From: Haemophilus parainfluenzae
GTDB lineage: Bacteria > Pseudomonadota > Gammaproteobacteria > Enterobacterales > Pasteurellaceae
Direction of reading: 5' to 3'
DNA length: 64,000 nt
Assembly: GCF_003253005.1 (NCBI RefSeq)
Contig: NZ_QEPZ01000006.1
Span: forward strand, 43,578-107,577
In this document: piece by piece, positions 35,646 through 46,038 of the stretch
How the letters are laid out: every line of letters starts with the position of its first letter
Numbering within the stretch: the first letter of the stretch is position 1
Notes under the pieces: generated by a model
The model's database searches: none
What the model was told of the DNA's origin: nothing
What the model saw: only the letters and a program-made list of their open reading frames with translations
Translations under genes and position numbers: made by a program

Positions 35646-36599
35646 TTAATAACCTTGGTGATAAATCGACTCAAGTAATTTCACACCTAATAAGGCAATA
35701 TTGAAACGCTGCTCATCAGCTACCGTCCAAAATTCGATACCATTTTCAACCGCACTTTGTTGGCTTATATGCAATTTTACGCTGTCTTCACCATTTTCAT
35801 TTTCACCGTTAATCACGGGCGTAATAAGGCTATCGTGTAATTCAATCAATTCGTTTTGTTGTGGCTGGTAATCAAATTCATAATCCGAAAGTGCGGTCAC
35901 TTTTTGTGCCATTCCGTAGAAGACTGGTACTTGAATTTGATGGAAAATCACATTGTCTAACTGTGGAAAAATTTTTTGTAATTGCAGATTTAAATTAGCC
36001 GCTTGTTGTGGAAACACATCAAAGGCAAAACGAGTTTCACCTTCTTCTAATGGCATACCATTCAGTAAACGAGCGGTTTGTCCAGCAAGTTTATTCACGG
36101 TTTCACCATCTGTATAAGAAGCCGGTAAAAGTGACGTTGCAAAGACTTGAGTTAAATTTGTTTGTTGAACGATTGGTAATAGAGATAAAGCTAATTGACT
36201 CGCTTGCGGATCGGGCAAACTCACAATGTTACGTTGTCTTAACTCAGTCAGATTTTCTTCATTGATTGTTGGGACAACAACAGGGACATCAGACAATGCA
36301 GAGCAAATCCCTTTTAAATCAATCACCACACAGCCACTTTCTGCGGCTTGAGCCAATAAGGGGGCTTGATCAATTTGACCAGCGAAGAAAAGATAATTAA
36401 CGCTATCCCACTCAATCTCATCAGTAGCTAATTGAGCAACCGCTTTATTACGAAAACGTACCGCTTGCTCTTCTTCAAAAGGATAAATTTCTACAATTGA
36501 AACCTTGCCTACATCTAGCTCACTTTGTTCAAGTGCTTCGGCAATTTTTTCACATAGATCAAATTCTGCTGCAATAGCAATATTTAGGCTTGCGTCCAT
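35646..36599 (-). CDS. Usg-1-like protein (aspartate-semialdehyde dehydrogenase family)
   Basis: A 317-residue protein resembling the Usg branch of aspartate-semialdehyde dehydrogenases. The N-terminal Rossmann part is degenerate (LNIAIAAEFDLCEKIAEAL), and I see no active-site Cys-Asn context of real Asd enzymes, so catalysis is doubtful. The C-terminal segment VPVFYGMAQKVTAL matches the dimerisation fold. Its function is unknown in any species. It is divergent from ybaK. Confidence 0.75.
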   Translation of the reverse strand: MDASLNIAIAAEFDLCEKIAEALEQSELDVGKVSIVEIYPFEEEQAVRFRNKAVAQLATDEIEWDSVNYLFFAGQIDQAPLLAQAAESGCVVIDLKGICSALSDVPVVVPTINEENLTELRQRNIVSLPDPQASQLALSLLPIVQQTNLTQVFATSLLPASYTDGETVNKLAGQTARLLNGMPLEEGETRFAFDVFPQQAANLNLQLQKIFPQLDNVIFHQIQVPVFYGMAQKVTALSDYEFDYQPQQNELIELHDSLITPVINGENENGEDSVKLHISQQSAVENGIEFWTVADEQRFNIALLGVKLLESIYHQGY

Positions 36600-36675
36600 T
36601 TTTCTCTCCGCTGTAAAATGTTCTGAACCGATTCATTCTACAGAAAAAAGACTAATAAATACATAAGGAAATCAG

Positions 36676-37155
36676 ATGACACCGGCAATTGATTTACTCA
36701 AGAAAAATAAAATTCCTTTTACTCTCCATACCTATGATCATGACCCTAATAATACGCATTTTGGCGATGAAGCCGCTGAAAAACTTGGGCTTGATCCGCA
36801 CCAATCCTTTAAAACACTTTTAGTCGCTGAAAATGGTGATCAGAAAAAATTAGCGTGTTTTGTGCTTTCCACGGCAAATATGTTGAGTTTAAAGAAAGCG
36901 GCAAAATCAATTGGTGTGAAAAAGGTTGAGATGGCCGATAAAGATGCGGCACAAAAAAGCACGGGATATTTAGTCGGTGGCATTAGTCCATTAGGTCAAA
37001 AAAAACGGGTAAAAACAGTAATAAATTCGACCGCACTTGAGTTTGATACGATTTTTGTTTCTGGTGGAAAACGTGGATTAAGCGTCGAATTGGCCCCACA
37101 AGATTTGGCTAAATTACTGAGTGCCGAATTTGTCGATATTATTGACGAAGAATAG
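36676..37155 (+). CDS. ybaK: Cys-tRNA(Pro) deacylase YbaK
   Basis: A 159-residue editing enzyme that hydrolyses cysteine wrongly attached to tRNA-Pro. Conserved elements: [16 protein letters not shown] at the start, [10 protein letters not shown], the Lys-containing [34 protein letters not shown], and [17 protein letters not shown] end. The H. influenzae orthologue is the structural prototype. It is a single gene with its own terminator. Confidence 0.95.
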   Translation: MTPAIDLLKKNKIPFTLHTYDHDPNNTHFGDEAAEKLGLDPHQSFKTLLVAENGDQKKLACFVLSTANMLSLKKAAKSIGVKKVEMADKDAAQKSTGYLVGGISPLGQKKRVKTVINSTALEFDTIFVSGGKRGLSVELAPQDLAKLLSAEFVDIIDEE

Positions 37156-37160
37156 AAAAA

Positions 37161-37194
37161 GAAAAGCCCGAGTAAATCGGGCTATCTTTTTTTA
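37161..37194 (+). terminator. Terminator between ybaK and fabA
   Basis: AGCCCGA/TCGGGCT stem with A run before and T run after; it works for both convergent genes. Confidence 0.85.
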
Positions 37195-37214
37195 TGATGT
37201 TGTGTTTATTTAAA

Positions 37215-37748
37215 TTAGAAACTTGATGTATCTTGGAATAAGCCAACTTTTAAATCGGTTGCAGTGTAGATAACACGACCATCTACTTCCACCTCACCAT
37301 CAGCCATTCCCATCACTAACTTGCGGTTAATTACGCGTTTCATATTGATGCGATAAACCACTTTTTTCGCGGTTGGTAAGATTTGTCCAGTAAATTTCAC
37401 TTCACCTACGCCTAATGCACGGCCTTTACCTTTACCGCCTACCCAGCCAAGGAAGAAACCCACTAATTGCCACATCGCATCTAAGCCTAAGCAGCCTGGC
37501 ATGACTGGGTCACCAATAAAGTGGCAACCGAAAAACGGTAAATCTGGATGAATATCTAATTCTGCTTCAATATACCCTTTACCAAACGCACCGCCGTCCT
37601 CGGTCATTTTTACAATGCGATCCATCATCAACATTGTTGGTGCTGGAAGTTGCGGGCCTTCTTTACCAAATAATTCACCACGACCAGAAGCTAATAAATC
37701 TTCATAGGTATAGCTGCTTTTTATGTTTGGTGTACAGGTGTTTTCCAT
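37215..37748 (-). CDS. fabA: 3-hydroxydecanoyl-ACP dehydratase/isomerase FabA
   Basis: A 177-residue enzyme that makes the cis double bond in unsaturated fatty acids. Catalytic His76 and Asp90 lie in [20 protein letters not shown]. The ATG at 37748 has an AAGGAA site; the frame extends 42 bases further upstream but family length supports 37748. It lies downstream of the Lon-like protease gene on the same strand with a terminator between, as in E. coli (ycbZ-fabA). FadR- and FabR-like sites precede it. Confidence 0.95.
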   Translation of the reverse strand: MENTCTPNIKSSYTYEDLLASGRGELFGKEGPQLPAPTMLMMDRIVKMTEDGGAFGKGYIEAELDIHPDLPFFGCHFIGDPVMPGCLGLDAMWQLVGFFLGWVGGKGKGRALGVGEVKFTGQILPTAKKVVYRINMKRVINRKLVMGMADGEVEVDGRVIYTATDLKVGLFQDTSSF

Positions 37749-37829
37749 TTTTATTTCCTTGTATATGTAGTTTTGCTTGGTTACGACCAATAAGTAAGGA
37801 TTCTATGAGGATTTATAAGAAATGTAAAC

Positions 37830-37847
37830 AGCGAACACTTGTTAGCT
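37830..37847 (-). promoter_or_regulatory. FabR-like operator upstream of fabA
   Basis: AGCGAACACTTGTTAGCT differs from the FabR site of E. coli fabA, as I recall it, at two of 18 bases. It suggests repression of unsaturated fatty acid synthesis. Confidence 0.6.
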
Positions 37848-37848
37848 C

Positions 37849-37865
37849 AACTTGTCGGATCAGTC
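37849..37865 (-). promoter_or_regulatory. FadR-like operator upstream of fabA
   Basis: On the minus strand the sequence GACTGATCCGACAAGTT resembles the FadR activator site of fabA. It lies upstream of the FabR-like site in the same order as in E. coli. Confidence 0.55.
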
Positions 37866-37883
37866 AGTGTAATTAAGATAAAA

Positions 37884-37912
37884 GAAAAGCGAACACAAGG
37901 TTCGCTTTTAAG
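37884..37912 (-). terminator. Terminator after the Lon-like protease gene
   Basis: AAAAGCGAAC/GTTCGCTTTT stem directly after the stop codon of the minus-strand gene. Confidence 0.85.
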
Positions 37913-37915
37913 AAA

Positions 37916-39718
37916 TTAAGATTTAAAGAAATCTAACCAGCTTTTTTTCGGCGTTTCCGAACGGAAAGCAATCCGATTTTGAATTAAACGCGCAATAGGC
38001 TCTTTACCCTTCGCATATTCTTCTTTCTCTTCCAATAAATCGCGGTCAAATAGGATTTTGGCTGTTTGGTAAATATCCTCGACTTGATAGATAAAGAACT
38101 GCTCATTTTTTACCGCCTCAACCACTTCATCAGATAAGCTTAATTGCTGAATTGTTGTGGCAGGAATAATCACCCCTTGTTTACCCGTCAAACCACGACG
38201 TTGGCAAATAGTGAAAAAGCCTTCAATTTTGTCATTCACTCCGCCTACTGCGTGCACCAAACCAAATTGGTCAATGGTACCCGTAATGGCAATATTTTGT
38301 GGCAATGGCAAATCAGATAACGCGCTGACTAATACGGAGAAAATAGCTAGAGACGCACTGTCACCATCAATTTCACCATAAGACTGCTCAAATACTAAAG
38401 AAGCAGAAAATGGTAACTGTGATGGCAACTCTAAGATACTGGCCAAGCACGCTTCAGAAATCATCATCCCTTTCCCGTGGAGGTTGCCCGCTAATTCGTT
38501 TTTACGCTCCACATCCACGACTTCACCATCACCAAACTGCACTAAACAGCTGATACGAGAAGGTTCACCAAAACAAACCGGTGTGCCTGGATATTCAATC
38601 ACAGACAAGCCATTAATCTGCCCAACAATTTCGCCGTTGGTTTCCACATAAATTTGCTCATTGAGAATATCCGCATAAGTGCGTTCACGTAAAAAACCAT
38701 GCTGTTCGTTCTTTTGTTTAAAAGCTTGCTCAAAATCAACCGCACTTAAGGTTTGTTTTTGTGACAACGTCGCGGCATTAAGCAACATTTCTGTTATTTT
38801 TAACGGTGAAATGTTAATTAAAAAGCGATCTTCACTCTCTCGCACCAATAACTGATAGAGTTTATTTAATGCGGTTAAATCTAAATCAAGTTCATATTTT
38901 GAGGCTAATGCCAACACATAATTAGCCCAATTTTCTTGTGCTTTAGGTTGTGCAACAGAATAATAGCTTTCAATTTCTGCGTAATCAGCCAAGCTGTAAA
39001 GATCTTCTTCTAACTCACCTAATGTCGCAATTTCAGTGCGATTGCCTAAAATCACCACTTTTAAATTAAGTGGATAACTTGGAATATCACAAGGCAAGGT
39101 TTTAAATGGATGAGCTGAATACCAATTAAAAGTTTGCGTTTGCAAAATATGTTTTAAGCGTTGCCATAAATCAAACTGGCTTAGCATCGTTGCGGCACTT
39201 AAAATCAAAATGCCCCCATTGGCTTGATGTACTAAACCTGGTGTAAGCAAAATATCTTGCGAACTTGGGTGAACACGCACACTACCAAAAAGACTAAATT
39301 GATCGGCATGTAATGCCTTCAGCACATCACCTTGTGCGGCAAAATTATCTGCTGGTGATTGAGCTGGTTCAGTATAAATACGAGGGAAAGAAAAAGAATC
39401 CCCCTGCTCAACCACATAATTTACCCCAAAAACTGACCGCTCTTTTGGCTGTTCTTGGCGAATAAATTCTGCTAATAAATCAGCATATTCTGCTTGATCA
39501 TCGGCTTTTAAAACCAATAGAGAGCGACGAGGCTGTTTTAAAAATAAAGAAATCGCTTTTGTGGCATGTTTTTGTAATGACCAAAAATCAGCCTTTTCAG
39601 CTGAAAGTTCAGTAATCGATAATTCTGGTTGTAAGGCTTGCCAATTTAAGGCTTGTTCCGAAGATGTTGAAGTCACGACATATCTCGCTTTAATTAAATT
39701 GGCGGTATTATCGCACAC
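37916..39718 (-). CDS. ycbZ: Lon-like ATP-dependent protease (YcbZ family)
   Basis: A 600-residue protein whose C-terminal part is a Lon-type protease domain: catalytic Ser in EIDGDSASLAIF (about 453) and Lys in GGVNDKIEGFF (about 495). The N-terminal AAA-like region (GGILILSAATML, ILGNRTE) is degenerate compared with true Lon. YcbZ-type proteins are predicted proteases, with few known substrates. It is divergent from matP and upstream of fabA, the same order as in E. coli. Confidence 0.88.
   Translation of the reverse strand: MCDNTANLIKARYVVTSTSSEQALNWQALQPELSITELSAEKADFWSLQKHATKAISLFLKQPRRSLLVLKADDQAEYADLLAEFIRQEQPKERSVFGVNYVVEQGDSFSFPRIYTEPAQSPADNFAAQGDVLKALHADQFSLFGSVRVHPSSQDILLTPGLVHQANGGILILSAATMLSQFDLWQRLKHILQTQTFNWYSAHPFKTLPCDIPSYPLNLKVVILGNRTEIATLGELEEDLYSLADYAEIESYYSVAQPKAQENWANYVLALASKYELDLDLTALNKLYQLLVRESEDRFLINISPLKITEMLLNAATLSQKQTLSAVDFEQAFKQKNEQHGFLRERTYADILNEQIYVETNGEIVGQINGLSVIEYPGTPVCFGEPSRISCLVQFGDGEVVDVERKNELAGNLHGKGMMISEACLASILELPSQLPFSASLVFEQSYGEIDGDSASLAIFSVLVSALSDLPLPQNIAITGTIDQFGLVHAVGGVNDKIEGFFTICQRRGLTGKQGVIIPATTIQQLSLSDEVVEAVKNEQFFIYQVEDIYQTAKILFDRDLLEEKEEYAKGKEPIARLIQNRIAFRSETPKKSWLDFFKS
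38761..38773. promoter_or_regulatory. Candidate matS site inside ycbZ
   Basis: GTGACAACGTCGC matches GTGACRNYGTCAC at 12 of 13 positions. Confidence 0.4.
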
Positions 39719-39820
39719 TTCACACTGAGTGAAAATCCGTTATAAAAATCTACTGGAAAATTTTGTTTAAAGAGCGTATATTTATGAGGTTACCACGTCA
39801 CTAAAAAGTATAATAAAACG

Positions 39821-40270
39821 ATGAAATATCAGAAATTAGAAAACCAAGAAGCAAACTGGAAATGGATTTATCTCATTCGCAAACATCGCGAAGGGGAAAA
39901 AATTACCCGTTATGAAGAAAAAAGCTTAGAAGAAAGCAAAGTTCAAGAATTAATAGCATATCAGAATTATCCTGAAAAAATCGAGGAGTGGATTAAAAAT
40001 CACCTCTCTCTTGATTTACCCATTAAGCTTGATCAGGCTATTCGTGCAAGACGTAAACGCTTTTTTAATGCAGAAAAACAATCAACGAAGAAAAAATCTA
40101 TTGATTTAGAATATGGTGTTTGGCTTCGTTTGTCTAAATATTCAAGAAAAATGAAAATGACACTTTCTGAAACCATCACTTATATGATTGATGAACGTGA
40201 AAGCAAAGCATTATATGAAAGCCAAATGACAGCAATGAAAGCCGGTTTGAAAAATTTGCTCAATAAATAA
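39821..40270 (+). CDS. matP: Macrodomain Ter organiser MatP
   Basis: A 149-residue DNA-binding protein that compacts the terminus region by bridging matS sites and links it to the divisome. The N-terminal helical part (LENQEANWKWIYLIRKHREG) and C-terminal ribbon-helix-helix (SIDLEYGVWLRLSKYSRKM, MTLSETITYMI) are both visible. A weak matS-like palindrome at 39789-39801 lies in its promoter region. dif is 28 kb away and candidate matS sites occur in the window. Confidence 0.93.
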   Translation: MKYQKLENQEANWKWIYLIRKHREGEKITRYEEKSLEESKVQELIAYQNYPEKIEEWIKNHLSLDLPIKLDQAIRARRKRFFNAEKQSTKKKSIDLEYGVWLRLSKYSRKMKMTLSETITYMIDERESKALYESQMTAMKAGLKNLLNK

Positions 40271-40272
40271 GA

Positions 40273-40306
40273 TAAAAAAAAACCAAGGTCGAAACCTTGG
40301 CTTTTG
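40273..40306. terminator. Terminator after matP
   Basis: CCAAGG/CCTTGG stem between an A run and TTTT. Confidence 0.8.
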
Positions 40307-40326
40307 ATTATGCTAAATAGAGAAGA

Positions 40327-40349
40327 TTTTGAAACGTTTTTGCGTTTCG
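40327..40349 (-). terminator. Hairpin after cspD
   Basis: GAAACG/CGTTTC stem directly downstream of the minus-strand cold-shock gene, followed on that strand by AAAATCTT; a weak terminator. Confidence 0.5.
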
Positions 40350-40350
40350 C

Positions 40351-40560
40351 CTATTCCGTAATCGGAATAATTTTTGTGGCGTGAGATCCTTTGTCACCGT
40401 GAATCACTTCAAATTGCACGCGTTGACCTGCTTTTAATGAACGGTAACCATCCATTTCAATCACTGAATAATGTGCAAAAATGTCTGTATCCACGCCTTC
40501 TGCAGAAATAAATCCAAATCCTTTTGCGTTGTTAAACCATTTTACTACACCAATTTCCAT
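40351..40560 (-). CDS. cspD: Cold shock-like protein CspD
   Basis: A 69-residue single cold-shock domain. The nucleic acid-binding motifs KGFGFI (residues 13-18) and DIFAHY (26-31) are intact. The acidic, slightly longer C-terminal end and sequence (GVVKWFNNAKG, SVIEMDGYRSLKAGQRV) fit CspD, which in E. coli inhibits replication in stationary phase. The assignment against other Csp proteins is likely, not certain. Confidence 0.88.
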   Translation of the reverse strand: MEIGVVKWFNNAKGFGFISAEGVDTDIFAHYSVIEMDGYRSLKAGQRVQFEVIHGDKGSHATKIIPITE

Positions 40561-40706
40561 AGTAGACCTCTATAGGCTTCGCCCTTAATACTTAAAAACA
40601 ATAAGACTCATGCCTTATCACCTCAATTGGAAATATATTCAAACATTTTATTTTTTTATGCAACAACGAAACTTTAAAAATGATACATTGATCACAAAAT
40701 TTTTAC

Positions 40707-40871
40707 TTATTTATTATCAGAAGTCTCTTTATCATCTTTTTGATGAATTTCACGTAATGCTTTTGCCACAATTTGGATGGCTTCACCGCTACTAATTCCT
40801 TGCGCCATTAATTCCTGAATTTGTTCTACTGCTTTTTGTTGCTGTTCGTGGGTTAAATTAATATCTAACAT
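40707..40871 (-). CDS. yoaH: YoaH family (UPF0181) small protein
   Basis: A 54-residue protein: it begins [20 protein letters not shown] and has the family core [20 protein letters not shown]. Function unknown. It lies 12 bases after truC on the same strand and so probably ends the yqcC-truC-yoaH transcript. It is short enough to be missed by many gene callers. Confidence 0.85.
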   Translation of the reverse strand: MLDINLTHEQQQKAVEQIQELMAQGISSGEAIQIVAKALREIHQKDDKETSDNK

Positions 40872-40883
40872 TATTTTTTCTCG

Positions 40884-41600
40884 TTAAATAGACCAATTAA
40901 ATAATTCCATCACGTGCTTCCATTGTTCATCTAAACCAGCCTTAATTTCTATTTTGGTAAAATGAATAGGATGCTCAAAAATAAGTGTATCTGCGTGTAA
41001 AAATAAACGCTGACAGCCAGAATATTCTGTTAAAGCACGATTTTGATGCAAATCACCATATTGTGTATCACCTAAAATAGGATGAAAAATATGTTTCATG
41101 TGACGTCGTAACTGATGTTTCCTACCTGTTTGGGGAATTAGCTTCACTAATGAATATCTCGTGGTTTGATAACGCCCAACCGCATAAGGCATTTCCACAA
41201 TTTTTAAGCCTTCATAATCCGTCACCGCCTCTTGAGGCGCTTTATCTTCTTGCGCAAATTTATCGGCGATCTTATCTAATTGGATTTTAAGGGGATAATC
41301 AATCCGTCCTTCGCCTTGCAAATAACCTCGCACAATCGCTAAATAAGATTTTTGCACCGTTTTCTGTTCAAATTGCTGACACATTAAATTTGCTATTTCA
41401 CTATTTAAGGCAAATAGCAATACACCTGATGTGGGACGATCTAATCGATGAATAGGAAAAACATGCTGCCCGATTTGATCGCGCAAGGTTTGCATCACAA
41501 ATTGCGTTTCATGAGTATCAAGCCAACTACGATGCACCAACATGCCTGCTGGTTTATTGACAGCTACAAGATATTCATCTTGATATAAAATTTCTAACAT
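40884..41600 (-). CDS. truC: tRNA pseudouridine(65) synthase TruC
   Basis: A 238-residue RluA-family enzyme making pseudouridine at position 65 in tRNAs. The catalytic Asp54 lies in HRLDRPTSGVLLF, and the motif TGRKHQLRRHMKHI is conserved. It directly follows yqcC with no gap, the same pairing as in E. coli, and lies upstream of yoaH. Confidence 0.93.
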   Translation of the reverse strand: MLEILYQDEYLVAVNKPAGMLVHRSWLDTHETQFVMQTLRDQIGQHVFPIHRLDRPTSGVLLFALNSEIANLMCQQFEQKTVQKSYLAIVRGYLQGEGRIDYPLKIQLDKIADKFAQEDKAPQEAVTDYEGLKIVEMPYAVGRYQTTRYSLVKLIPQTGRKHQLRRHMKHIFHPILGDTQYGDLHQNRALTEYSGCQRLFLHADTLIFEHPIHFTKIEIKAGLDEQWKHVMELFNWSI

Positions 41601-41921
41601 TTATTGATTTTGTAATAAGGCTTCTAATTCACGTAACGGTGTTAATAATTCCACTAAAAAATCTTCTTCTGCTTCTTTAAATGCTTCCTCTAAATAAGGG
41701 GATACCGCAATTTGTGAAGGCAAATCTGCCCCGCTTTCAAGTAATGCGAACATTCTTGGGATAAAAATCCATTGCAACCACTCTTCTGGCGACATGGTAT
41801 CAATCGCAAAAGGTTCTTGGCTAAAAAAAGCTTCTTGTGCAGGAGGCGTGACTTGCCATAAATCAAGCTTTTGCATAGCAAGCTGTAATTGTTGAAGATG
41901 AAGTTTTGTTTGATTACGCAT
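41601..41921 (-). CDS. yqcC: YqcC family protein (DUF446)
   Basis: A 106-residue helical protein with the family core PFAIDTMSPEEWLQWIFIPRM and an acidic C-terminal end. Function unknown. Conserved coupling with truC suggests a link to tRNA modification, but only by context. Confidence 0.88.
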   Translation of the reverse strand: MRNQTKLHLQQLQLAMQKLDLWQVTPPAQEAFFSQEPFAIDTMSPEEWLQWIFIPRMFALLESGADLPSQIAVSPYLEEAFKEAEEDFLVELLTPLRELEALLQNQ

Positions 41922-41991
41922 AATTTTTCCTATTTATAAATAAGCGGCGTATTCTACGAACATCAAGTAACGCTGTAAAGTGCGGTCAGTT

Positions 41992-42261
41992 TTAACGGTG
42001 AATAATAGAAAAGTCAGGATAGCATTTATTTTCAATATTATCCTTTAAAACTCGTTCAACACTTGCGGTTCTTGGGCCGACTTTTAACCAATTATAAAAC
42101 TCCTGTAATTGATCGTCATTACCTTCGGCAACAATTTCCACGCTTCCATCAACACAATTTCTTACGGTGCCTTTAATACCAATTCTCTCCGCTTCTTTCC
42201 AAGTAAAATAACGAAATCCTACCCCTTGTACTCGACCATATACGACAAATCGTTTTGCCAT
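41992..42261 (-). CDS. Acylphosphatase
   Basis: An 89-residue enzyme hydrolysing carboxyl-phosphate bonds. The phosphate loop GRVQGVGFRYFT carries Arg17, and the catalytic Asn35 is in GTVRNCVDGS. Length and motifs are standard (YccX in E. coli). An AAGGAG-like site precedes the start. Confidence 0.94.
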   Translation of the reverse strand: MAKRFVVYGRVQGVGFRYFTWKEAERIGIKGTVRNCVDGSVEIVAEGNDDQLQEFYNWLKVGPRTASVERVLKDNIENKCYPDFSIIHR

Positions 42262-42382
42262 GATTTGCTCCTTTATTACAAAAATTTTTTAAAAATTAAC
42301 CGCACTTTCCTATTCCCATTTTTTAAAATTTAGCATAGCATTACAACCATCTAATTTCATTTAAAAAATAAAAGGAGTAATT

Positions 42383-43039
42383 ATGAAATTATGTAAGTTT
42401 GCTTTAGGTGTTGTTGCGCTTGCTGTCAGTACGAGTAGCTTAGCTGGCATGGTAACCACTTCATCAAACCTTGAATTTCTTGCAATCAACGGCCAAAAAG
42501 CCAGCAAATCCATTCTAAAAGAAAAAAAATCATTCAACGCTGAAGCAAACCAAACACAACAAGTTGTAGTACGTTTAGGTGAAATCGTTGGTACTGGTTC
42601 TAGCCAAGCGCTTTTTGAATCTAACCCAATTATTGTGACTTTCCAAAGTCCTGCTGATGATGTTGTGGTATCTGCAGAAAAAATTCGCTCCAAAGAAGAT
42701 GGTGAAAAATTCAATGCTCAACCACAAATTACTGTTAAAACGAAATCAGGTAATGTGATTGATGCTAAAATCGATACTTTAAAACAAGAAGGTTTATTCC
42801 CAGCGGCTAATATTGTTAATGATCTTGCTGAGTATAATGCATCAAATGCGCCAGCAGCCGTTTCAACTTTGGCTGCACCAGCAGTTGGTATGATGCCTGC
42901 TGCATCAGGAAAAGCTGCGAAAGGCAAAGTTGTTGTACAAGGTGAAAATGTTGCTGAACAACAGTTACAATACTGGTTCCAACAAGCCGATAAAGAAACC
43001 CAAACTCGTTTCTTAAACTGGGCGAAAAAACAAAAATAA
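42383..43039 (+). CDS. DUF2057 (YccT/CsgI-like) periplasmic protein
   Basis: A 218-residue protein with a signal peptide (MKLCKFALGVVALAVSTSSL, cleavage after LAG). The mature part follows the UPF0319/DUF2057 pattern (LEFLAINGQKAS, LFESNPIIVTFQSP). E. coli YccT has been reported to inhibit curli assembly, but no curli genes are seen here, so the role is open. A low-complexity Ala-rich stretch lies near residues 154-175. A terminator follows. Confidence 0.8.
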   Translation: MKLCKFALGVVALAVSTSSLAGMVTTSSNLEFLAINGQKASKSILKEKKSFNAEANQTQQVVVRLGEIVGTGSSQALFESNPIIVTFQSPADDVVVSAEKIRSKEDGEKFNAQPQITVKTKSGNVIDAKIDTLKQEGLFPAANIVNDLAEYNASNAPAAVSTLAAPAVGMMPAASGKAAKGKVVVQGENVAEQQLQYWFQQADKETQTRFLNWAKKQK

Positions 43040-43065
43040 TCGTTTTTTAACCGCACTTTGATAAA

Positions 43066-43093
43066 GAAGTGAGCCTCCCCGCTCACTTTTTTA
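43066..43093 (+). terminator. Terminator before yccS
   Basis: AAGTGAGC/GCTCACTT stem followed by a T run. Confidence 0.85.
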
Positions 43094-43133
43094 TCATCCA
43101 ATTTTTAGTCACACAATAAGCAAGGATATCAAC

Positions 43134-45287
43134 ATGAACCAATGGCTTAATGCAAAAGTAATCGCTTCAATACCTATTTTTATTGCAGTGAATATCGCAG
43201 CGTTTGGTGTCTGGTTTTTTGATATTTCTACGCAATCCATGCCCTTAATTTTGGGGATAATTGCAGGCGGTTTAGTGGATTTAGATAATCGTTTGACTGG
43301 ACGATTAAAAAATATCTTTTACACATTAATTGCCTTTTCTATTTCAACCTTCATCGTTCAGCTTAATATTGGTCAACCCATCCAATATGTATTGTTGATG
43401 ACCGTCATCACTTTTTTATTTACGATGGTTGGCGCTGTGGGTGAACGTTATCGTACCATTGCATTTGGTACACTGGTGGTAGCCATTTATACCACCCTCA
43501 CTTATACACCGGATAATTCTGCGAGCTGGTTTATCAATCCGGTAATGATTTTATTGGGAACATTGCTCTACAGCATCGTAACCATCATCGTCTATCTCTT
43601 TTTTCCAAACCGTCCTATCCAAGAAAGTGTCGCAAAAGCTTTTTGTGCATTAGGTAATTATTTAGATGCCAAATCAGAATTTTTTGATCCTGATGAAATT
43701 GATGAAATCGAGAAAAAACACCTCAATTTCGCGATGAAAAATACCAATGTGGTGGATGCCTTTAACCAAGCAAGAACAGCACTTTTCTATCGTATTCGTG
43801 GACAACATCGACATGCTCGCACACAACGTATGATTCGCTATTATTTTGCAGCGCAAGACATTCATGAGCGTGCAAATTCCACATATTTTGATTATCGACA
43901 AATTGCTGAACAACTCAAAAATACAGATTTAATTTTTCGCATTCAGCGCTTGCTCGAATTACAAGCGCAAGCCTGCCATGATATTACTGCTTGTCTGCGT
44001 CAAAATACGCCTTATCACTATAATATTCGCGTAGAAAAAGCATTAATGGGCACAATTCAATCTCTTGAGCTTTATAGCAAAGAACACGCTGAACAAAACA
44101 ATGTTTTACTTGCTCTTCAAACGCTTATTGATAACCTGAAAAGTATTAACTGGCAACTACGTCAGCTTGAGCAAGAAACCAGTGAAAATGACCAAACGGC
44201 ACAAATCCATACTGAGCAAATTACAGGCCTAAAAAATATTCTGTCTGTTATCGGAAGTAATTTTACTTTTGAGTCACCACTTTTCCGCCATGCTGTACGT
44301 TTGTCTATCGTGGTATTCTTGTGTTGTACTATTGTTGAATTTTTCCAATTTAATTTGGGTTACTGGATTTTGCTTACGGCGGTCTTTGTTTGTCAACCAA
44401 ACTATTCCGCAACCAAAGTGCGGTTACGTCAGCGTATTATTGGGACGATTTTAGGGGTAATTATTGGCTCTTTATTGCCTTACCTCAACCCAACATTAGA
44501 AATGAAACTTGGCTTAATGGTGGTGACCAGTACGCTCTTTTTCTTCTTCCGCAGTAATAATTACAGTTTCTCAACGTTCTTTATTACCTTACAGGTATTG
44601 ATCAGTTTCGATGTGATGGGATTTGACACACAATCGGCGCTCTTCCCTCGACTCATTGATACAGTCTTAGGTTCAGCCATTGCATGGTTTGCGGTTTCTT
44701 ATCTATGGCCGGATTGGAAATATCTCCAACTCGATAAAGTGAGCTGTCAAGCCATTCAAAGTGATGCACAATATTTCTTACACATTATTAGCCAACTGCA
44801 ATTTGGTAAAAGCGATAATTTAAAATACCGTATTGCACGCCGTAACGCTCATCAATATGCGGCAGCATTAAGCACAACGCTTTCCAATATGAATAATGAG
44901 CCGAAGAAATATCAGGCCTATTTGCAGGAAGGTTTTGACTTGTTAAAAATGAATTATTCCCTATTAAGCTATATTTCTGCTTTAGGGGCATATCGCAATA
45001 AAATGGCGCAATTACAACAAACTACCGAGTTTTTGTCAGACTTTTATCCTGTTGCGAAAAAGGTTTTATATACACTGGAAAATATCGAAAAACTTCGTCC
45101 TGAAATTTTTGAAAGGCTCCAAAATAGTATTGAACAAAGCCTTAAAAAAATTCAGTGGGATGAAACCCAAGCCAAAAACAATGCGCTCTTTGCATTGCCA
45201 TACCAGCAACTTAATTTGATTTCTCAATTGCTACCTCAGCTATATCGCTATTTCCAACATAGCCAGGTAGAACCAATGAACAAATAA
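43134..45287 (+). CDS. yccS: YccS family inner-membrane protein
   Basis: A 717-residue protein with two clusters of about six transmembrane helices (residues 10-160 and 385-530) separated by a cytosolic region, the arrangement of YccS/YhfK and of aromatic-acid efflux-like FUSC proteins. Segments such as YWILLTAVFVCQPNYSATK and RQRIIGTILGVIIGS are typical. Substrate unknown. The DUF2057 gene lies just before it; an uptake signal is near 44410. Confidence 0.9.
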   Translation: MNQWLNAKVIASIPIFIAVNIAAFGVWFFDISTQSMPLILGIIAGGLVDLDNRLTGRLKNIFYTLIAFSISTFIVQLNIGQPIQYVLLMTVITFLFTMVGAVGERYRTIAFGTLVVAIYTTLTYTPDNSASWFINPVMILLGTLLYSIVTIIVYLFFPNRPIQESVAKAFCALGNYLDAKSEFFDPDEIDEIEKKHLNFAMKNTNVVDAFNQARTALFYRIRGQHRHARTQRMIRYYFAAQDIHERANSTYFDYRQIAEQLKNTDLIFRIQRLLELQAQACHDITACLRQNTPYHYNIRVEKALMGTIQSLELYSKEHAEQNNVLLALQTLIDNLKSINWQLRQLEQETSENDQTAQIHTEQITGLKNILSVIGSNFTFESPLFRHAVRLSIVVFLCCTIVEFFQFNLGYWILLTAVFVCQPNYSATKVRLRQRIIGTILGVIIGSLLPYLNPTLEMKLGLMVVTSTLFFFFRSNNYSFSTFFITLQVLISFDVMGFDTQSALFPRLIDTVLGSAIAWFAVSYLWPDWKYLQLDKVSCQAIQSDAQYFLHIISQLQFGKSDNLKYRIARRNAHQYAAALSTTLSNMNNEPKKYQAYLQEGFDLLKMNYSLLSYISALGAYRNKMAQLQQTTEFLSDFYPVAKKVLYTLENIEKLRPEIFERLQNSIEQSLKKIQWDETQAKNNALFALPYQQLNLISQLLPQLYRYFQHSQVEPMNK

Positions 45288-45346
45288 AGAACAAAGGAAA
45301 AACTGACCGCACTACCCCGAATTTTTTATTGTTCTCAAGGCGATAA

Positions 45347-46037
<691 letters not shown>

Positions 46038-46038
<1 letters not shown>

